64,000 nucleotides of DNA from Clostridium manihotivorum (GTDB lineage: Bacteria; Bacillota; Clostridia; Clostridiales; Clostridiaceae): NCBI RefSeq assembly GCF_004015185.1, contig NZ_CP025746.1:3489776-3553775 (forward strand), given 5' to 3'. The translations under genes were made by a program, and so were the position numbers. Below the pieces are notes generated by a model. The model did no database searches, was not told the origin of the DNA, and saw only the letters and a list, made by a program, of their open reading frames with translations. Below, piece by piece: positions 1 through 8,659 of the stretch. Within the stretch, counting starts at the first letter, position 1; every line of letters starts with the position of its first letter.

Positions 1-460
1 TACCATAAGATCCTTTAAATTCATTTTTATTTTCTAATTTATCTATAAAAAAATCTATTCCTTCTATTTCATCAAACAAATATTCCTTGTCTTTAAAGTA
101 AGCATTATCTACTAACTTTGACAGCTTTTCATTTGTCCAGTTTTTCCTATCTGATCTAAATTCAATTAATTTTTCATAACTAGTGATCCCCAAGCTCTTG
201 GTTTCCATATCTTCATTAAGGCATTTATCAATCTCTAGCTTTATAGGTTCTCTTAAATTTTTAAGGTATGACAAATCCTTTTCTTCAAGATTGTAGCCCC
301 TCTCTTTTATTAGCCTTGCAGCAGTTGTAGCGTATATATCATTAATAGGTGTAGTTCGAGATCCTATAAAAAAATTGTACATAACAAAAAGGATTAGGCT
401 CAGTATTAGTATACTCTTTATATTTAAAACTTTTTTTAGCTCGTTTATAATAATCCTCAT
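1..460 (-). CDS. ABC-2 type permease, N-terminal part (cut by window edge)
   Basis: This is the last visible gene of the sigma-factor/ABC operon. It reads from an ATG at 460 leftward without a stop to base 1, giving about 153 residues. A TTAGGAG ribosome site lies just upstream of the start. The protein begins with a short basic stretch (MRIIINELKKVL) followed by one hydrophobic segment at about residues 13-32, then a charged, helical, probably extracytoplasmic region. This is the same opening as the permease encoded just upstream at 470-1747, so a second permease subunit of the same exporter is the likely identity. The gap between the two genes is only 9 bases. The C-terminal membrane segments are outside the window. 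Confidence 0.7.
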   Translation of the reverse strand, partial: MRIIINELKKVLNIKSILILSLILFVMYNFFIGSRTTPINDIYATTAARLIKERGYNLEEKDLSYLKNLREPIKLEIDKCLNEDMETKSLGITSYEKLIEFRSDRKNWTNEKLSKLVDNAYFKDKEYLFDEIEGIDFFIDKLENKNEFKGSYG

Positions 461-469
461 AATATTCTC

Positions 470-1747
470 CTAACTAATGCTTGTTCTTCTAAATCTTTTT
501 ATGCTATACCACATAGCAACTGCCATAAGCACTGCCCATACTACTACAGTAATAAGTTCATAGTATTTAAAACAAGTTAAGGCCTCACTTTGTATAAATC
601 TATATCTAAAATTGAAAATTAGACTAGATGGATTAAAGGCAGAGTAGATTTTTAACACACTGCTGCCACTTATTAAGTGAGGCATGAAAAAACCTAAGGA
701 ATTCAATATAGCGAATAGTGCAGACCCAACGTAGCTGTTTTTTATTAATATCCCTATGACAAAGGCCATAGCTGTGAAGATTAAAAGGCAGGAGTAAGTT
801 AACAAAATCATCAATATCAAATACTGCTTAACTGTTAAACGGAACCAACTTATATAAGGGATGAATTTTTCCCAATTAAACAGACTATTTATAGATACAT
901 TCCACATTCTGCTATAATCATATAGATAGAAAAAAGTTAATAGTACAATCCCTAAAAGCACAGTACTCAAAATTAATACTACAGAAACAACTACTTTTAA
1001 CTTGTCATTGATCAATCTTCTGCCTCTTTTGGAGCTATAGATTAGAAGACTAGTCCCACTATCAAATTCGTAATTTACTAGTGAAGGAACTAATAATCCT
1101 ATAAGTACCATCATTTGAAGGATAATGGTTCTTAATATATCCTTATATAAAAATTCATGCATTATAAACTTACTACTATCAAAAAATAATTGCATATACT
1201 CCTTATTTTCTTTAACTTCAGAGAATCTATCATTGAATTTAGCAAAATTCTGTCTCGCTAGCTTTTCGGCGCTTCCTGATAACTTAGTCCCTTTTATTAA
1301 AGAATCAGCCATTGCAGATATGCTTAGCTCATCATATCTTTTTATAAGAGCCGGTATCTCTGTATAGTAATTTTCTATAGAAGCTGTATCTTTAATTATC
1401 TTAACTTGATCATAACTGTACTTCTCTTTAAGATAATAATTACCAACTTCGTCAATATACTCTGAAACGGATTTATAGCTTTTACCTTCCTTTGTTTCTA
1501 TTATGTTCATAGCTTCCTTTAAGTTTTTGTTATAATAGACCTTAAACTTCTCCATCATTTCGTCATTAATGTTATATCCAACATTGTCTACAATTTTGTT
1601 TATAACACTTAGATCCTCTCTATCCCTATTTCCGTTAAAAACCATAAGTAAGTCAAAAACTAAAAACAATGTAAAAAGTACTACTACAATAGGAGAAGTA
1701 TTTATCTTCTTAAATTCATATTTAAGTATTTCCCTACTAACTGTCAT
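470..1747 (-). CDS. ABC-2 type transporter permease
   Basis: This 425-residue integral membrane protein is probably the channel subunit of an exporter driven by the ATPase encoded immediately upstream (1748-2611). One membrane segment lies near residues 17-36. It is followed by about 165 mostly polar, helical residues that should be outside the membrane, and then by about five hydrophobic segments from residue 207 to the C-terminus. That arrangement is typical of ABC-2 permeases with a large loop after the first helix. The ATG at 1747 has a GGGGATAT ribosome site, and it directly abuts the stop codon of the ATPase gene. The substrate cannot be told from the sequence. The sigma-factor gene heading the operon suggests a stress-responsive or peptide-antibiotic exporter, which is inference. 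Confidence 0.8.
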   Translation of the reverse strand: MTVSREILKYEFKKINTSPIVVVLFTLFLVFDLLMVFNGNRDREDLSVINKIVDNVGYNINDEMMEKFKVYYNKNLKEAMNIIETKEGKSYKSVSEYIDEVGNYYLKEKYSYDQVKIIKDTASIENYYTEIPALIKRYDELSISAMADSLIKGTKLSGSAEKLARQNFAKFNDRFSEVKENKEYMQLFFDSSKFIMHEFLYKDILRTIILQMMVLIGLLVPSLVNYEFDSGTSLLIYSSKRGRRLINDKLKVVVSVVLILSTVLLGIVLLTFFYLYDYSRMWNVSINSLFNWEKFIPYISWFRLTVKQYLILMILLTYSCLLIFTAMAFVIGILIKNSYVGSALFAILNSLGFFMPHLISGSSVLKIYSAFNPSSLIFNFRYRFIQSEALTCFKYYELITVVVWAVLMAVAMWYSIKRFRRTSIS

Positions 1748-2611
1748 CTATATCCCCTCTCTATATTCATATAAGAATACATCCTCAAGATTAGGGCTTA
1801 CCGACTTCCAAGCTTCATTCTTCTCAGCTTCTCCTATAAATCTAAGCTTCATCTTTCCATTTTCCTGCTTTTCTGACAGGGAAATATGTTTCTTTCTAAA
1901 ATCTTTAGCCTCTGTAAAGTCTATCTCTGTTTCATATATCTTTCCTTCAAGAGTTTTACAGATATTTTCTACTGTATCCTTGTATAATACTTTCTTATCC
2001 TTCAACATAATAATCTCATTTGCGATAAATTCAATATCACTAACAATGTGAGTAGAAATTATTACTATCCTATCCCTGCTTAAATCTGCTAATATGTTTC
2101 TAAATCTTACCCTTTCCTTCGGATCTAGCCCTGCTGTTGGTTCATCCAGGATGAGAACCTTGGGATCGTTTAGTAACGCCTGAGCTATCCCAACCCTTTG
2201 GATCATACCTCCAGAAAATTTTCTCATCTTTTTATTAGCCACTTCTGATAATGCTACCAATGATAGTAGCCTATCAATAGTACTTACAGCTTCCTTTTTT
2301 TCTATTCCCTTTAACGCAGCTAAGTATAATAGGAATTGCTTAGGTGAATAGTTTTTATAAAACCCAAAATCTTGCGGTAAATAACCTAATATATCTCTAT
2401 AATCTTCATCTAAAGCAACTATATCAGTACCATCATAAAGAATTTCCCCATTTGTTGGGAAAATAAGTGTAGTGATTAGCTTTATTAATGTAGTTTTACC
2501 TGATCCATTAGGTGCTAACAACCCATAAATTCCATTATCAAACTCTAAGTCTATATTTTCTAAAACAGAATAATCATTATAACTTTTACTTACATTATTA
2601 ACTATTAACAT
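1748..2611 (-). CDS. ABC transporter ATP-binding protein
   Basis: This is a 287-residue ATPase subunit of the exporter. Walker A reads APNGSGKT (residues 33-40, with Ala where Gly is usual). The Q-loop Gln is near residue 80, the signature FSGGM at 132-136, Walker B VLILDEP at 152-158, and an H-loop STH follows. The longer open frame starts at 2707, but the ATG at 2611 is preferred. It has GGGAGA upstream, starts the usual MLIVNNVSKSY beta strand, and lies 2 bases past the stop of the preceding gene. The approximately 90-residue C-terminal extension is usual for ABC-2 exporter ATPases. It pairs with the permeases at 470-1747 and 1-460. Confidence 0.92.
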   Translation of the reverse strand: MLIVNNVSKSYNDYSVLENIDLEFDNGIYGLLAPNGSGKTTLIKLITTLIFPTNGEILYDGTDIVALDEDYRDILGYLPQDFGFYKNYSPKQFLLYLAALKGIEKKEAVSTIDRLLSLVALSEVANKKMRKFSGGMIQRVGIAQALLNDPKVLILDEPTAGLDPKERVRFRNILADLSRDRIVIISTHIVSDIEFIANEIIMLKDKKVLYKDTVENICKTLEGKIYETEIDFTEAKDFRKKHISLSEKQENGKMKLRFIGEAEKNEAWKSVSPNLEDVFLYEYREGI

Positions 2612-2613
2612 CT

Positions 2614-3399
2614 CTAAATCTCTCCCTTTTTCACCTTCATTAAATGTCTTAGGCTCTTCATATAGATTGATGCAGCAATAAAGGTGATTATTAAATGTAT
2701 ATACCAAGATATATTATCTAGTGTCTTCATAAACTTACTATCAAATTGAAATCCGGCTACTACAGCCGTAATTAACCACAGTGCCATTAAAATATACTTA
2801 TAATTGTTACCCTTTAATCTTGTTAAGGTTAATATATATAATGCAGAAAATATAAACAAAGAAGTTATGGATAATAGAATAATTTCTATAGCATTGAAAT
2901 TTCTTTTTATTAAATACATGAAACTTATAACTACAGTATTTACTAACATTGATGCGATACTAAAAATAAACATTCTTATAGCTGTAAGGTTATAGAAATT
3001 ATACTTACAAGTTGCCTGTAGCTCATAAACCCTATTAATCTTACTGCTTATAAAACCATAGGAACAAATAGCGAAGTATATAATAGGTGCCGTGCCAATA
3101 GTAAAAGCCTTTAATCTATAAATGAAGTTTAAATTAGTACTACTAATACTACTAAGCTGTAAGCCGAAGAACCCACATGCAAGAACTAAGAGTATTGTGA
3201 TAAATGCAAGCTCGCTCTTGTCATTAAATATATATCTAATACCTAATTCTTTTCTGACAGAATTTAAGTAACTAAAAAATCCTTGTTTTCCCTTTAATCC
3301 TTTATCTAAAATAACATCAATATCCATTTGTACTTCATTAAGATAACCTTCTGTACTGTCCATAGTTTCTTTAATAATCTTTTCTTTGTTATCACTCAT
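2614..3399 (-). CDS. Membrane protein of the sigma/ABC operon, possible anti-sigma factor
   Basis: I do not recognise a named family. The 261 residues begin with about 65 polar, charged residues, which should be cytoplasmic. Six hydrophobic segments follow between about residue 66 and 250, and a basic tail ends the protein. Its start overlaps the end of the sigma-factor gene by 8 bases, so the two are probably translationally coupled. A polytopic protein with an N-terminal soluble domain encoded directly behind an ECF-type sigma factor is the classical position of a membrane-bound anti-sigma factor. The role proposed here rests on that position only. It could equally be a third membrane component of the transporter. 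Confidence 0.55.
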   Translation of the reverse strand: MSDNKEKIIKETMDSTEGYLNEVQMDIDVILDKGLKGKQGFFSYLNSVRKELGIRYIFNDKSELAFITILLVLACGFFGLQLSSISSTNLNFIYRLKAFTIGTAPIIYFAICSYGFISSKINRVYELQATCKYNFYNLTAIRMFIFSIASMLVNTVVISFMYLIKRNFNAIEIILLSITSLFIFSALYILTLTRLKGNNYKYILMALWLITAVVAGFQFDSKFMKTLDNISWYIHLIITFIAASIYMKSLRHLMKVKKGEI

Positions 3400-3952
3400 T
3401 AGTTCTCACCTCCTCAAGTTTTTCCCTAACTTTATTTATTAAGCTGTAGTATTTAGTTTTTACTGTAGACTCATTAAGGTTTAGTACCTTTCCGATTTCC
3501 TTAAAGGTCATTTCAGCAAAAAGCTTCATTCTAAAAATCTGCTGAGAGTTGGCATCAAAGTCATTGACTACACTCATAACTTCCTTTATACTTTCGCCTT
3601 GTATAAAATCATCCTCTATATTCTCATAAGCACCAAATTCCACATTTTCAATTGGTTGATAGTTTGTCCATTGTTTATAGCTTTTTGATCTATAATAATC
3701 AATTATTTTATTACTAGATATTTTATAAAGCCAAGTCCTAAAAGAGCATCTTTTCTCCTCATAATTATCTATAGATCTAACCATGCTAATAAAAATTTCT
3801 TGTGTTATATCTGCCGCTGATTCTCTACAGTATATTTGTTTAAAGACGTAGCCATAAATTTCTTTATAATAAGCTTGAATAAGCAAATTAGCTGATTCTC
3901 TGTGACCTTTTTTCTGAATATTTTTTATAAGTTTTAATTCATGGTCTATCAT
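3392..3952 (-). CDS. RNA polymerase sigma factor, sigma-70 family (ECF type)
   Basis: This 186-residue protein has the two-domain ECF layout. Region 2 is recognisable at about residues 25-95 (AADITQEIFISMVRSI and FRTWLYKISSNKIIDYYR). Region 4 is at about 125-180 (IFRMKLFAEMTFKEIGKVL, then NLNESTVKTKYYSLINKV), the helix-turn-helix that reads the -35 element. The ATG has an AGGAGG site 5 bases away. It heads an operon with a membrane protein and an ABC exporter. It probably directs transcription of that operon in response to a signal sensed at the membrane, as such modules commonly do. A 12-base palindrome lies shortly upstream. The inducing signal is unknown. Confidence 0.9.
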   Translation of the reverse strand: MIDHELKLIKNIQKKGHRESANLLIQAYYKEIYGYVFKQIYCRESAADITQEIFISMVRSIDNYEEKRCSFRTWLYKISSNKIIDYYRSKSYKQWTNYQPIENVEFGAYENIEDDFIQGESIKEVMSVVNDFDANSQQIFRMKLFAEMTFKEIGKVLNLNESTVKTKYYSLINKVREKLEEVRTNE

Positions 3953-3978
3953 CTTTTCCTCCTAACATAAAACTCCCT

Positions 3979-3990
3979 TGTACCGGTACA
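3979..3990. promoter_or_regulatory. Perfect 12-base palindrome upstream of the sigma gene
   Basis: TGTACCGGTACA reads identically on both strands and lies 27 bases upstream of the sigma-factor start codon, between it and the butyrate kinase gene. Perfect palindromes of this size in promoter regions are often operators. It is also unusually G+C rich for its surroundings. No regulator can be assigned. Confidence 0.35.
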
Positions 3991-4132
3991 TAATAGTATT
4001 CGTAATAAAACAAAAAATAGTTTTAAAACTTTTATTTTTTATTTTTACGAATTATTCTTATATCATTATATTCTAATTTTTAAAAATGAAAAGAAGCAGC
4101 CTACTATAAGACCACTTCTTGATTTACTGCAA

Positions 4133-5203
4133 TTATATATATTCTTTTACTTCTTCTTCTTTATTAAGAACTCTAAGCACTCCTTGAGCAAGTGCAAGCA
4201 TCTCATCTTCTCCTGGATAAACAATAACAGGTGCTATATAGCTTACTTTTTCCTTAATCAAATTTACCATTGGCTTTCCGTAAGCCATTCCTCCAGTGAG
4301 AATAATAGCGTCAACCTTTCCATTAAGTACTGTGGCTGCTGCTCCAATTTCCTTTGCTACTTGATAGCCCATTGCATCATGGATTAGCTTAGCTTTTTCA
4401 TCTCCTTGTAAGGCAGCTTCTTCCACTGCTCTTGCATCGTTAGTATTAAGATAAGCTACAAATCCACCTTTACCTGTTATCTTTTTCAATATTTCATCAA
4501 GTGTATATTTGCCACTATAACATAATCTAGCCAAATCTCCTGCAGGAACTCCTCCACTTCTTTCTGGTGAAAAAGGTCCATCTCCATCTAATGCATTGTT
4601 TACATCAACTATCTTTCCATTTTCATGTACACCTACTGAAACTCCTCCACCCATATGAGCTACTATAATGTTTAGCTCTTCATATTTCTTAGAGTTTTCT
4701 TTAGCATATCTTTTGGCCACTGCCTTTTGATTTAACGCATGAAAGATACTTTTTCTTGGAAGCTCAGGGTTTCCAGATATTCTAGCTAAGTCTTGCATTT
4801 CATCAACAACAACAGGATCCACAATAAATGCAGCTTTTCCTATTGAAGCAGCTATCTCCTTTGCAATTATGGCACCTAAATTAGATGCGTGTTCACCATT
4901 TACTCCCTCTTTCAGGTCTTGTAGCATTTTATCATTTACTGTGTAAGTACCACTAGGTATCGGCTTTAAGAGTCCACCTCTTCCCACAATGGCATCCAAT
5001 TCTTTTACGTCCACATTGTTATTTTTAAGAGTATTTAATATAACCTCTGTCCTGAAGCCTTGCTGCTCTAGTATATTTTTAAATTTACCTATTTCTTCTG
5101 ATGGATGCCTTAAAGTCTCTCCTAATATCTCTTTTTCATCTTCAAATACTGATATTTTTGTTGATGTTGAACCTGGGTTTATTATTAATAATTTATAAGC
5201 CAT
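4133..5203 (-). CDS. buk: Butyrate kinase
   Basis: It catalyses butyryl phosphate + ADP to butyrate + ATP, the energy-yielding last step of clostridial butyrate fermentation, in the cytosol. The 356 residues are the full family length. The acetokinase/ASKHA signature is seen at the N-terminus ([16 protein letters not shown]). Conserved blocks include [47 protein letters not shown] and the C-terminal ILTGGMAYG. The ATG has a GGAGG site. In most clostridia buk follows ptb (phosphate butyryltransferase). Here no ptb is present upstream or downstream, and the upstream 540 bases are non-coding, so this is a solitary copy and may be a second paralogue. Confidence 0.95.
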   Translation of the reverse strand: MAYKLLIINPGSTSTKISVFEDEKEILGETLRHPSEEIGKFKNILEQQGFRTEVILNTLKNNNVDVKELDAIVGRGGLLKPIPSGTYTVNDKMLQDLKEGVNGEHASNLGAIIAKEIAASIGKAAFIVDPVVVDEMQDLARISGNPELPRKSIFHALNQKAVAKRYAKENSKKYEELNIIVAHMGGGVSVGVHENGKIVDVNNALDGDGPFSPERSGGVPAGDLARLCYSGKYTLDEILKKITGKGGFVAYLNTNDARAVEEAALQGDEKAKLIHDAMGYQVAKEIGAAATVLNGKVDAIILTGGMAYGKPMVNLIKEKVSYIAPVIVYPGEDEMLALAQGVLRVLNKEEEVKEYI

Positions 5204-5287
5204 AATATTCCTCCGTTAATCTTATTACCTTATATTATTAAATTTTTCCTACAATAGATTTTTTTATACCATAAAAATTACTATTGT

Positions 5288-5374
5288 TATAGCCATACTA
5301 CTTCAAAATAAAACTTATCAAAATAAAGCTTTGCAGATTCATCGAAAGCTTTACTTTGAACTGGTATATCTATA
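5288..5374. repeat. Imperfect inverted-repeat element (first copy) upstream of buk
   Basis: The left end TATAGCCATACTACTTCAAA is mirrored by TTTGAACTGGTATATCTATA at the right end, enclosing a second pairing between two AAAGCTTT blocks. A sister element at 5498-5600 has matching ends (TATAGNCATACTNCTTCA). The structure could form in RNA or DNA. It looks like a small non-autonomous repeat rather than a gene. Confidence 0.45.
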
Positions 5375-5448
5375 GACAAGCAAACTATTTTTTTATAACT
5401 CCATAAGATAATTCTGCGAACAATAATTAAGAACTCTGAAGAAAATAA

Positions 5449-5498
5449 GACGAACCCCATAATTACTGATATATTCTTCAGTAGTTATGGGGTTCGTC
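5449..5498. terminator. Long hairpin, possible bidirectional terminator
   Basis: GACGAACCCCATAATTACT at 5449-5467 pairs with AGTAGTTATGGGGTTCGTC at 5480-5498 (19 base pairs with one mismatch, 12-base loop). No clean T-run follows on the plus strand. The minus-strand side is followed by CTTATTTTCTTC. It could terminate transcripts of the XRE/DUF2975 pair reading toward buk, or it may belong to the repeat cluster around it. Confidence 0.5.
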
Positions 5499-5600
5499 TA
5501 TAGACATACTGCTTCATATTAAAATTTATATTTTCAAATTCTCCCCTAATAATCTAGAGTAGTCTTGAAAATAAATTATGGATTGAAGCGGTATATCCTT
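5498..5600. repeat. Imperfect inverted-repeat element (second copy)
   Basis: CTATAGACATACTGCTTCA on the left and TTGAAGCGGTATATCC on the right form a long imperfect stem. It is continued inward by TTTATATTTTCAA against TTGAAAATAAA. The terminal pattern matches the element at 5288-5374, so the two are likely copies of one family. Confidence 0.45.
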
Positions 5601-5654
5601 ATATAAGTATTCTTTACGAAAACTAAATTAATAGATGAAGTTAGATACCTATAG
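5601..5654 (+). repeat. Shortened copy of the three-stem dispersed repeat
   Basis: TTTACGAAAACT joined directly to AAATTAATAGATGAAGTTAG and ATACCTATAG resembles the two outer arms of the approximately 100-base element at 29163-29264, with the central hairpin deleted. The assignment rests on these shared blocks only. Confidence 0.4.
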
Positions 5655-5744
5655 TATTCTTACGAAAAGATAATATATAAAGTTTTTAGTTACAAGCTAT
5701 GTTTAAGACTATTGATTAAATTAAGTGGTTATATAACTTCTAGT

Positions 5745-5954
5745 TTATGTATCCTCTCTATATTCTAAGATATCACCAGGTTGGCAGTCCAAAGCCTTAC
5801 AAATTGCCTCTAAAGTAGAGAATCTAATAGCCTTTGCCTTTCCATTCTTTAGTATAGAGAGATTTGCCATAGTAATGCCTACCTTCCCTGTAAGTTCTGT
5901 TACACTCATTTTCCTCTTAGCCAGCATCACATCAATATTAATTATAATTGCCAT
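5745..5954 (-). CDS. Small XRE-family transcriptional regulator (YozG-like)
   Basis: This 69-residue protein is essentially one helix-turn-helix domain. The motif runs ELTGKVGITMANLSILKNGK, then STLEAICKALDCQPGDILEY, the typical Cro/C1 ending of this small-regulator family. The start ATG at 5954 has an AGGTGAT site and lies 9 bases past the stop of the DUF2975 gene, so the pair is one transcript. In Firmicutes such stand-alone HTH proteins are commonly paired with a DUF2975 membrane protein (as in Bacillus yozG/yoaS) and are thought to repress or activate their own operon. The signal is unknown. Confidence 0.85.
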   Translation of the reverse strand: MAIIINIDVMLAKRKMSVTELTGKVGITMANLSILKNGKAKAIRFSTLEAICKALDCQPGDILEYREDT

Positions 5955-5963
5955 CTTATCACC

Positions 5964-6416
5964 TCAGACTGTTAGATCATTTTCTGTCTTTATGTCTATT
6001 GCCTCTTTTAAAAGTCTTTGAAGTACAGCAGCAAACACTGAAACTACAATTGATACAAATATAAATATTAGCGGGAATGCTAATAAACCAGGTGCATCGT
6101 CTCTATCTGCTATAGGATATATAAAAGGGGCAATTACAGCATATATACCACTGATTGTTAATGCACTATATTTTATATTCTTCAAAGCATTTACAGATAA
6201 TTCGGAGAAAGCTTTATTCTTATCTATAAAGCTTAATAGCCTTAAAGCCTGAAAAAGTGCATAGTAAAATGGTATCGCCGTAGCATACACTCCGATTATT
6301 ATACCATGAGGAAGATAGTTTATAAATCCAGGCAACCAAAATATGCATAGTGCAAGCACTGGAATTCCAATTAAAATAACCGCTATCTTTAAAAGAATTG
6401 TCGAATATCGTTTCAT
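5964..6416 (-). CDS. DUF2975 family membrane protein (YoaS-like)
   Basis: This is a 150-residue protein with four hydrophobic segments: about residues 8-28, 40-62, 85-110 and 118-142. Size, topology and pairing with a small XRE regulator match the DUF2975 family. The open frame begins at a GTG (6425), but the ATG at 6416 is preferred because AGAGGTG stands at the right distance in front of it and would overlap the GTG. A sigma-A type promoter is visible upstream. The family has no established biochemical function. The pair probably senses a membrane-related signal, which is inference. Confidence 0.8.
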   Translation of the reverse strand: MKRYSTILLKIAVILIGIPVLALCIFWLPGFINYLPHGIIIGVYATAIPFYYALFQALRLLSFIDKNKAFSELSVNALKNIKYSALTISGIYAVIAPFIYPIADRDDAPGLLAFPLIFIFVSIVVSVFAAVLQRLLKEAIDIKTENDLTV

Positions 6417-6446
6417 AAAAGGCACCTCTCTTTAAGTTATAAATAT

Positions 6447-6475
6447 AATATAACACAACTTTTATTGTTTATCAA
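6447..6475 (-). promoter_or_regulatory. Sigma-A promoter of the DUF2975/XRE operon
   Basis: Read on the minus strand, TTGATA and TATATT are separated by 17 bases and end about 30 bases upstream of the DUF2975 start. The -35 hexamer is part of a small dyad (TTTATTGATAAACAATAAA) that could bind the operon's own XRE regulator. Confidence 0.55.
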
Positions 6476-6949
6476 TAAAGGTTTATTGTATTACTTTACA
6501 ATAGGGTTTCAGCTTCAACTATTGAGTGATTAAGTGGTTAATTGAAAGACGAGAGGCCATTTTTTAAATTGAAAAGCAATATTTGAAAATTACAATTTAA
6601 TTTTTATTAACAAAATTTCACTTTCCTATTTTAAACCCAGATTTTTTCAAGCGAAAGGGAGTTTTTGTAAAGCTAAGTGTAACATGGAATGCCACATTGT
6701 AAGTTAAAAATATTTACTGGATAATTAGAGATATATTGATTATCTATATATTCCAAAACTTCCTCTCCTACGACATATCACCTTAAGAAGTCATATATGG
6801 CTATCTTACCCAAATAAGTCTAAATTTCTACTATGCTCTATGTTTGAAGGTGCTTTTATTTGAGTCTATACTTAATAATGGTTTATTTTACACACTGTAT
6901 ATAAGTACTAAGACAGTAATTACTTAACTGAAAGCTGGTGAAAATAGAT
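6476..6949. other. Non-coding gap between divergent genes
   Basis: These 474 bases contain the promoters of the divergently transcribed DUF2975 and MATE genes. I see no open frame with a ribosome site, no strong hairpin and no recognisable riboswitch. Confidence 0.5.
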
Positions 6950-8362
6950 ATGAAATTGAATTTTTTACATCAAAACACTGAAGAAAGACGTGATTTAATC
7001 CTAAATGGATCAATACTTTCAACGCTTTTCTTACTTTCAGTCCCTACACTGATGATGGGACTAGTTCAATCAATAATCCCAGTAATGGACGGGATTTTCA
7101 TTAATAATATAGTTGGAACTATAGGTGCTAGCGCTATTACCTATTCTGGCCCTATTATAAATATGGCTATAGCTCTTTCTCAAGGTCTTAGCGTTGCTGC
7201 AATTGCTATAATTGGACAAATGAATGGTAGAGGAAATTATAAGAAGGCAAAATATGTTTCAACTCAGGTTGTGGTTTTTGCTTTTATCATAGGGCTAATA
7301 ATGGCACCAGTACTTTACTTCATAGCTTTTCCTATATCTAGTAGAGTTGACCCACAAATATCTCATGACGTTTTTTTGTATCTTTCTTTAAATTCTTTAG
7401 TATTGCCTTTTTTATTTCTTGAAGCAATATATAACTCTATAAAAAACGCCAACGGAAAGCCTGAAGCTACCTTTATAAGAATGATGCTGATGCTGATTTT
7501 AAAGCTTATATTTAATGTATTGTTTATTGCTGTTTTTCATTTTGGTCTTATAGGAGCAGTTATGTCCTCCTTTGCTGCAAATCTGCTTATCTGCATTTGG
7601 ATGTTTTATGAATTGTTTATTAAAGAAGGAGATGACAAGCTTATAATAAAGGGCTTCAAGTTTGATTTTAAGGTTTTATTTAAACTAATCAAGCTAGGAA
7701 TCCCCTCAATGCTATCAAGCTTAATGCTTAGTTTAGGATTTTTCCTCATAAACAATGAGATTGAAAAATATGGTGCCATCGTTCTTACAGGACAAGGGAT
7801 AGCCGGAAACATAACCTCAGTATGTTTCATCCTCCCATCAGCCTTTGGTTCTTCCATAACCACTATGGTAAGTATGAACGTAGGCGCTGGACAAAGTGAA
7901 AAGGCAAGAAAATCCTGTTTTCAAGGCTGCATAGTTAGTGCTATTACGGCAGCACTTTTGATAGCTATAGTTGTACCATTATCCCCATATCTAACAGTTT
8001 TATTTACTAATAATTCTGAGGTACTTCAGATAGCAAACAAATCTCTGCATATTTACACTTATTCTGTAATAGGTTTTGGAATATGCATGGTTCAACAAGG
8101 GGCCTTTATAGGACTAGGACGTACAGGAATCCCATTAATAATGAGCTTTCTTAGGATTTGGCTTTTAAGATATGTATTTATTTTAGCTACAGAGCACGTA
8201 CTTGGATTTTACTCAGTTTTCTGGGGCAATTTATTCTCCAACTACATGGCGGCTATTATTACCACTATTTTAATCTTGAGAATAAAGTGGGTGTCTTCAA
8301 TAGCTAAAAAGGAAAATGATGTTGACAACTCAAATAAAAAACTTGCTTCTAGAACAAGCTAA
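6950..8362 (+). CDS. MATE family multidrug efflux transporter
   Basis: This 470-residue polytopic membrane protein should export drugs or metabolites in exchange for Na+ or H+. About twelve hydrophobic segments are arranged as two similar halves. Each half has the family pattern near its start: SVPTLMMGLVQSIIPVMDG in the first half and LGIPSMLSSLMLSLGFFLIN in the second. The segment GRTGIPLIMSFLRIWLLR near residue 395 is also characteristic. The open frame can start at a GTG at 6938, but the ATG at 6950 is favoured because GGTGA stands 9 bases before it. The gene is monocistronic, diverges from the DUF2975 operon and ends before a hairpin terminator. Confidence 0.92.
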   Translation: MKLNFLHQNTEERRDLILNGSILSTLFLLSVPTLMMGLVQSIIPVMDGIFINNIVGTIGASAITYSGPIINMAIALSQGLSVAAIAIIGQMNGRGNYKKAKYVSTQVVVFAFIIGLIMAPVLYFIAFPISSRVDPQISHDVFLYLSLNSLVLPFLFLEAIYNSIKNANGKPEATFIRMMLMLILKLIFNVLFIAVFHFGLIGAVMSSFAANLLICIWMFYELFIKEGDDKLIIKGFKFDFKVLFKLIKLGIPSMLSSLMLSLGFFLINNEIEKYGAIVLTGQGIAGNITSVCFILPSAFGSSITTMVSMNVGAGQSEKARKSCFQGCIVSAITAALLIAIVVPLSPYLTVLFTNNSEVLQIANKSLHIYTYSVIGFGICMVQQGAFIGLGRTGIPLIMSFLRIWLLRYVFILATEHVLGFYSVFWGNLFSNYMAAIITTILILRIKWVSSIAKKENDVDNSNKKLASRTS

Positions 8363-8495
8363 AATTATACTCTTCATAAAGTATTAAAATTATAGCTATG
8401 TTAAAGTACCGTTATAAAATTGAATGGTCAGTCATCCGATGCTTTGATTATTATCAATCATGTAAAACAGCTAATATTATTACTATTATATAAAT

Positions 8496-8547
8496 AAAAG
8501 CTGTGCATAGTAAGGTCATTTAATGAACTTACTACGCATAGCTTTTA
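8496..8547. terminator. Bidirectional rho-independent terminator
   Basis: AAAAGCTGTGCATAGTAAG pairs with CTTACTACGCATAGCTTTT across a 14-base loop. It sits between the convergent MATE and SUFU-domain genes, with A/T-rich tails on both sides. Confidence 0.7.
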
Positions 8548-8659
8548 CTATTCTTTAGGAAAGATCCAATACTAATTTTTTTCTGCTCACTCTAAATTAC
8601 TGTTCTAAGTCTTTGAAGTTACTAGGTTCAACTAGTGAAGATTACACCTTAATAGATAG

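Noticed and set aside
1125..2051. Plus-strand open frames opposite the ABC genes
   Set aside because: They are shadows of the minus-strand permease and ATPase genes and are low in charged residues, as expected for antisense of A/T-rich coding DNA.
5288..5654. Possible CRISPR array or tandem repeat near 5.3-5.6 kb
   Set aside because: The units are two inverted repeats and one hairpin of different lengths, not regularly spaced identical repeats with unique spacers. No cas genes are present.
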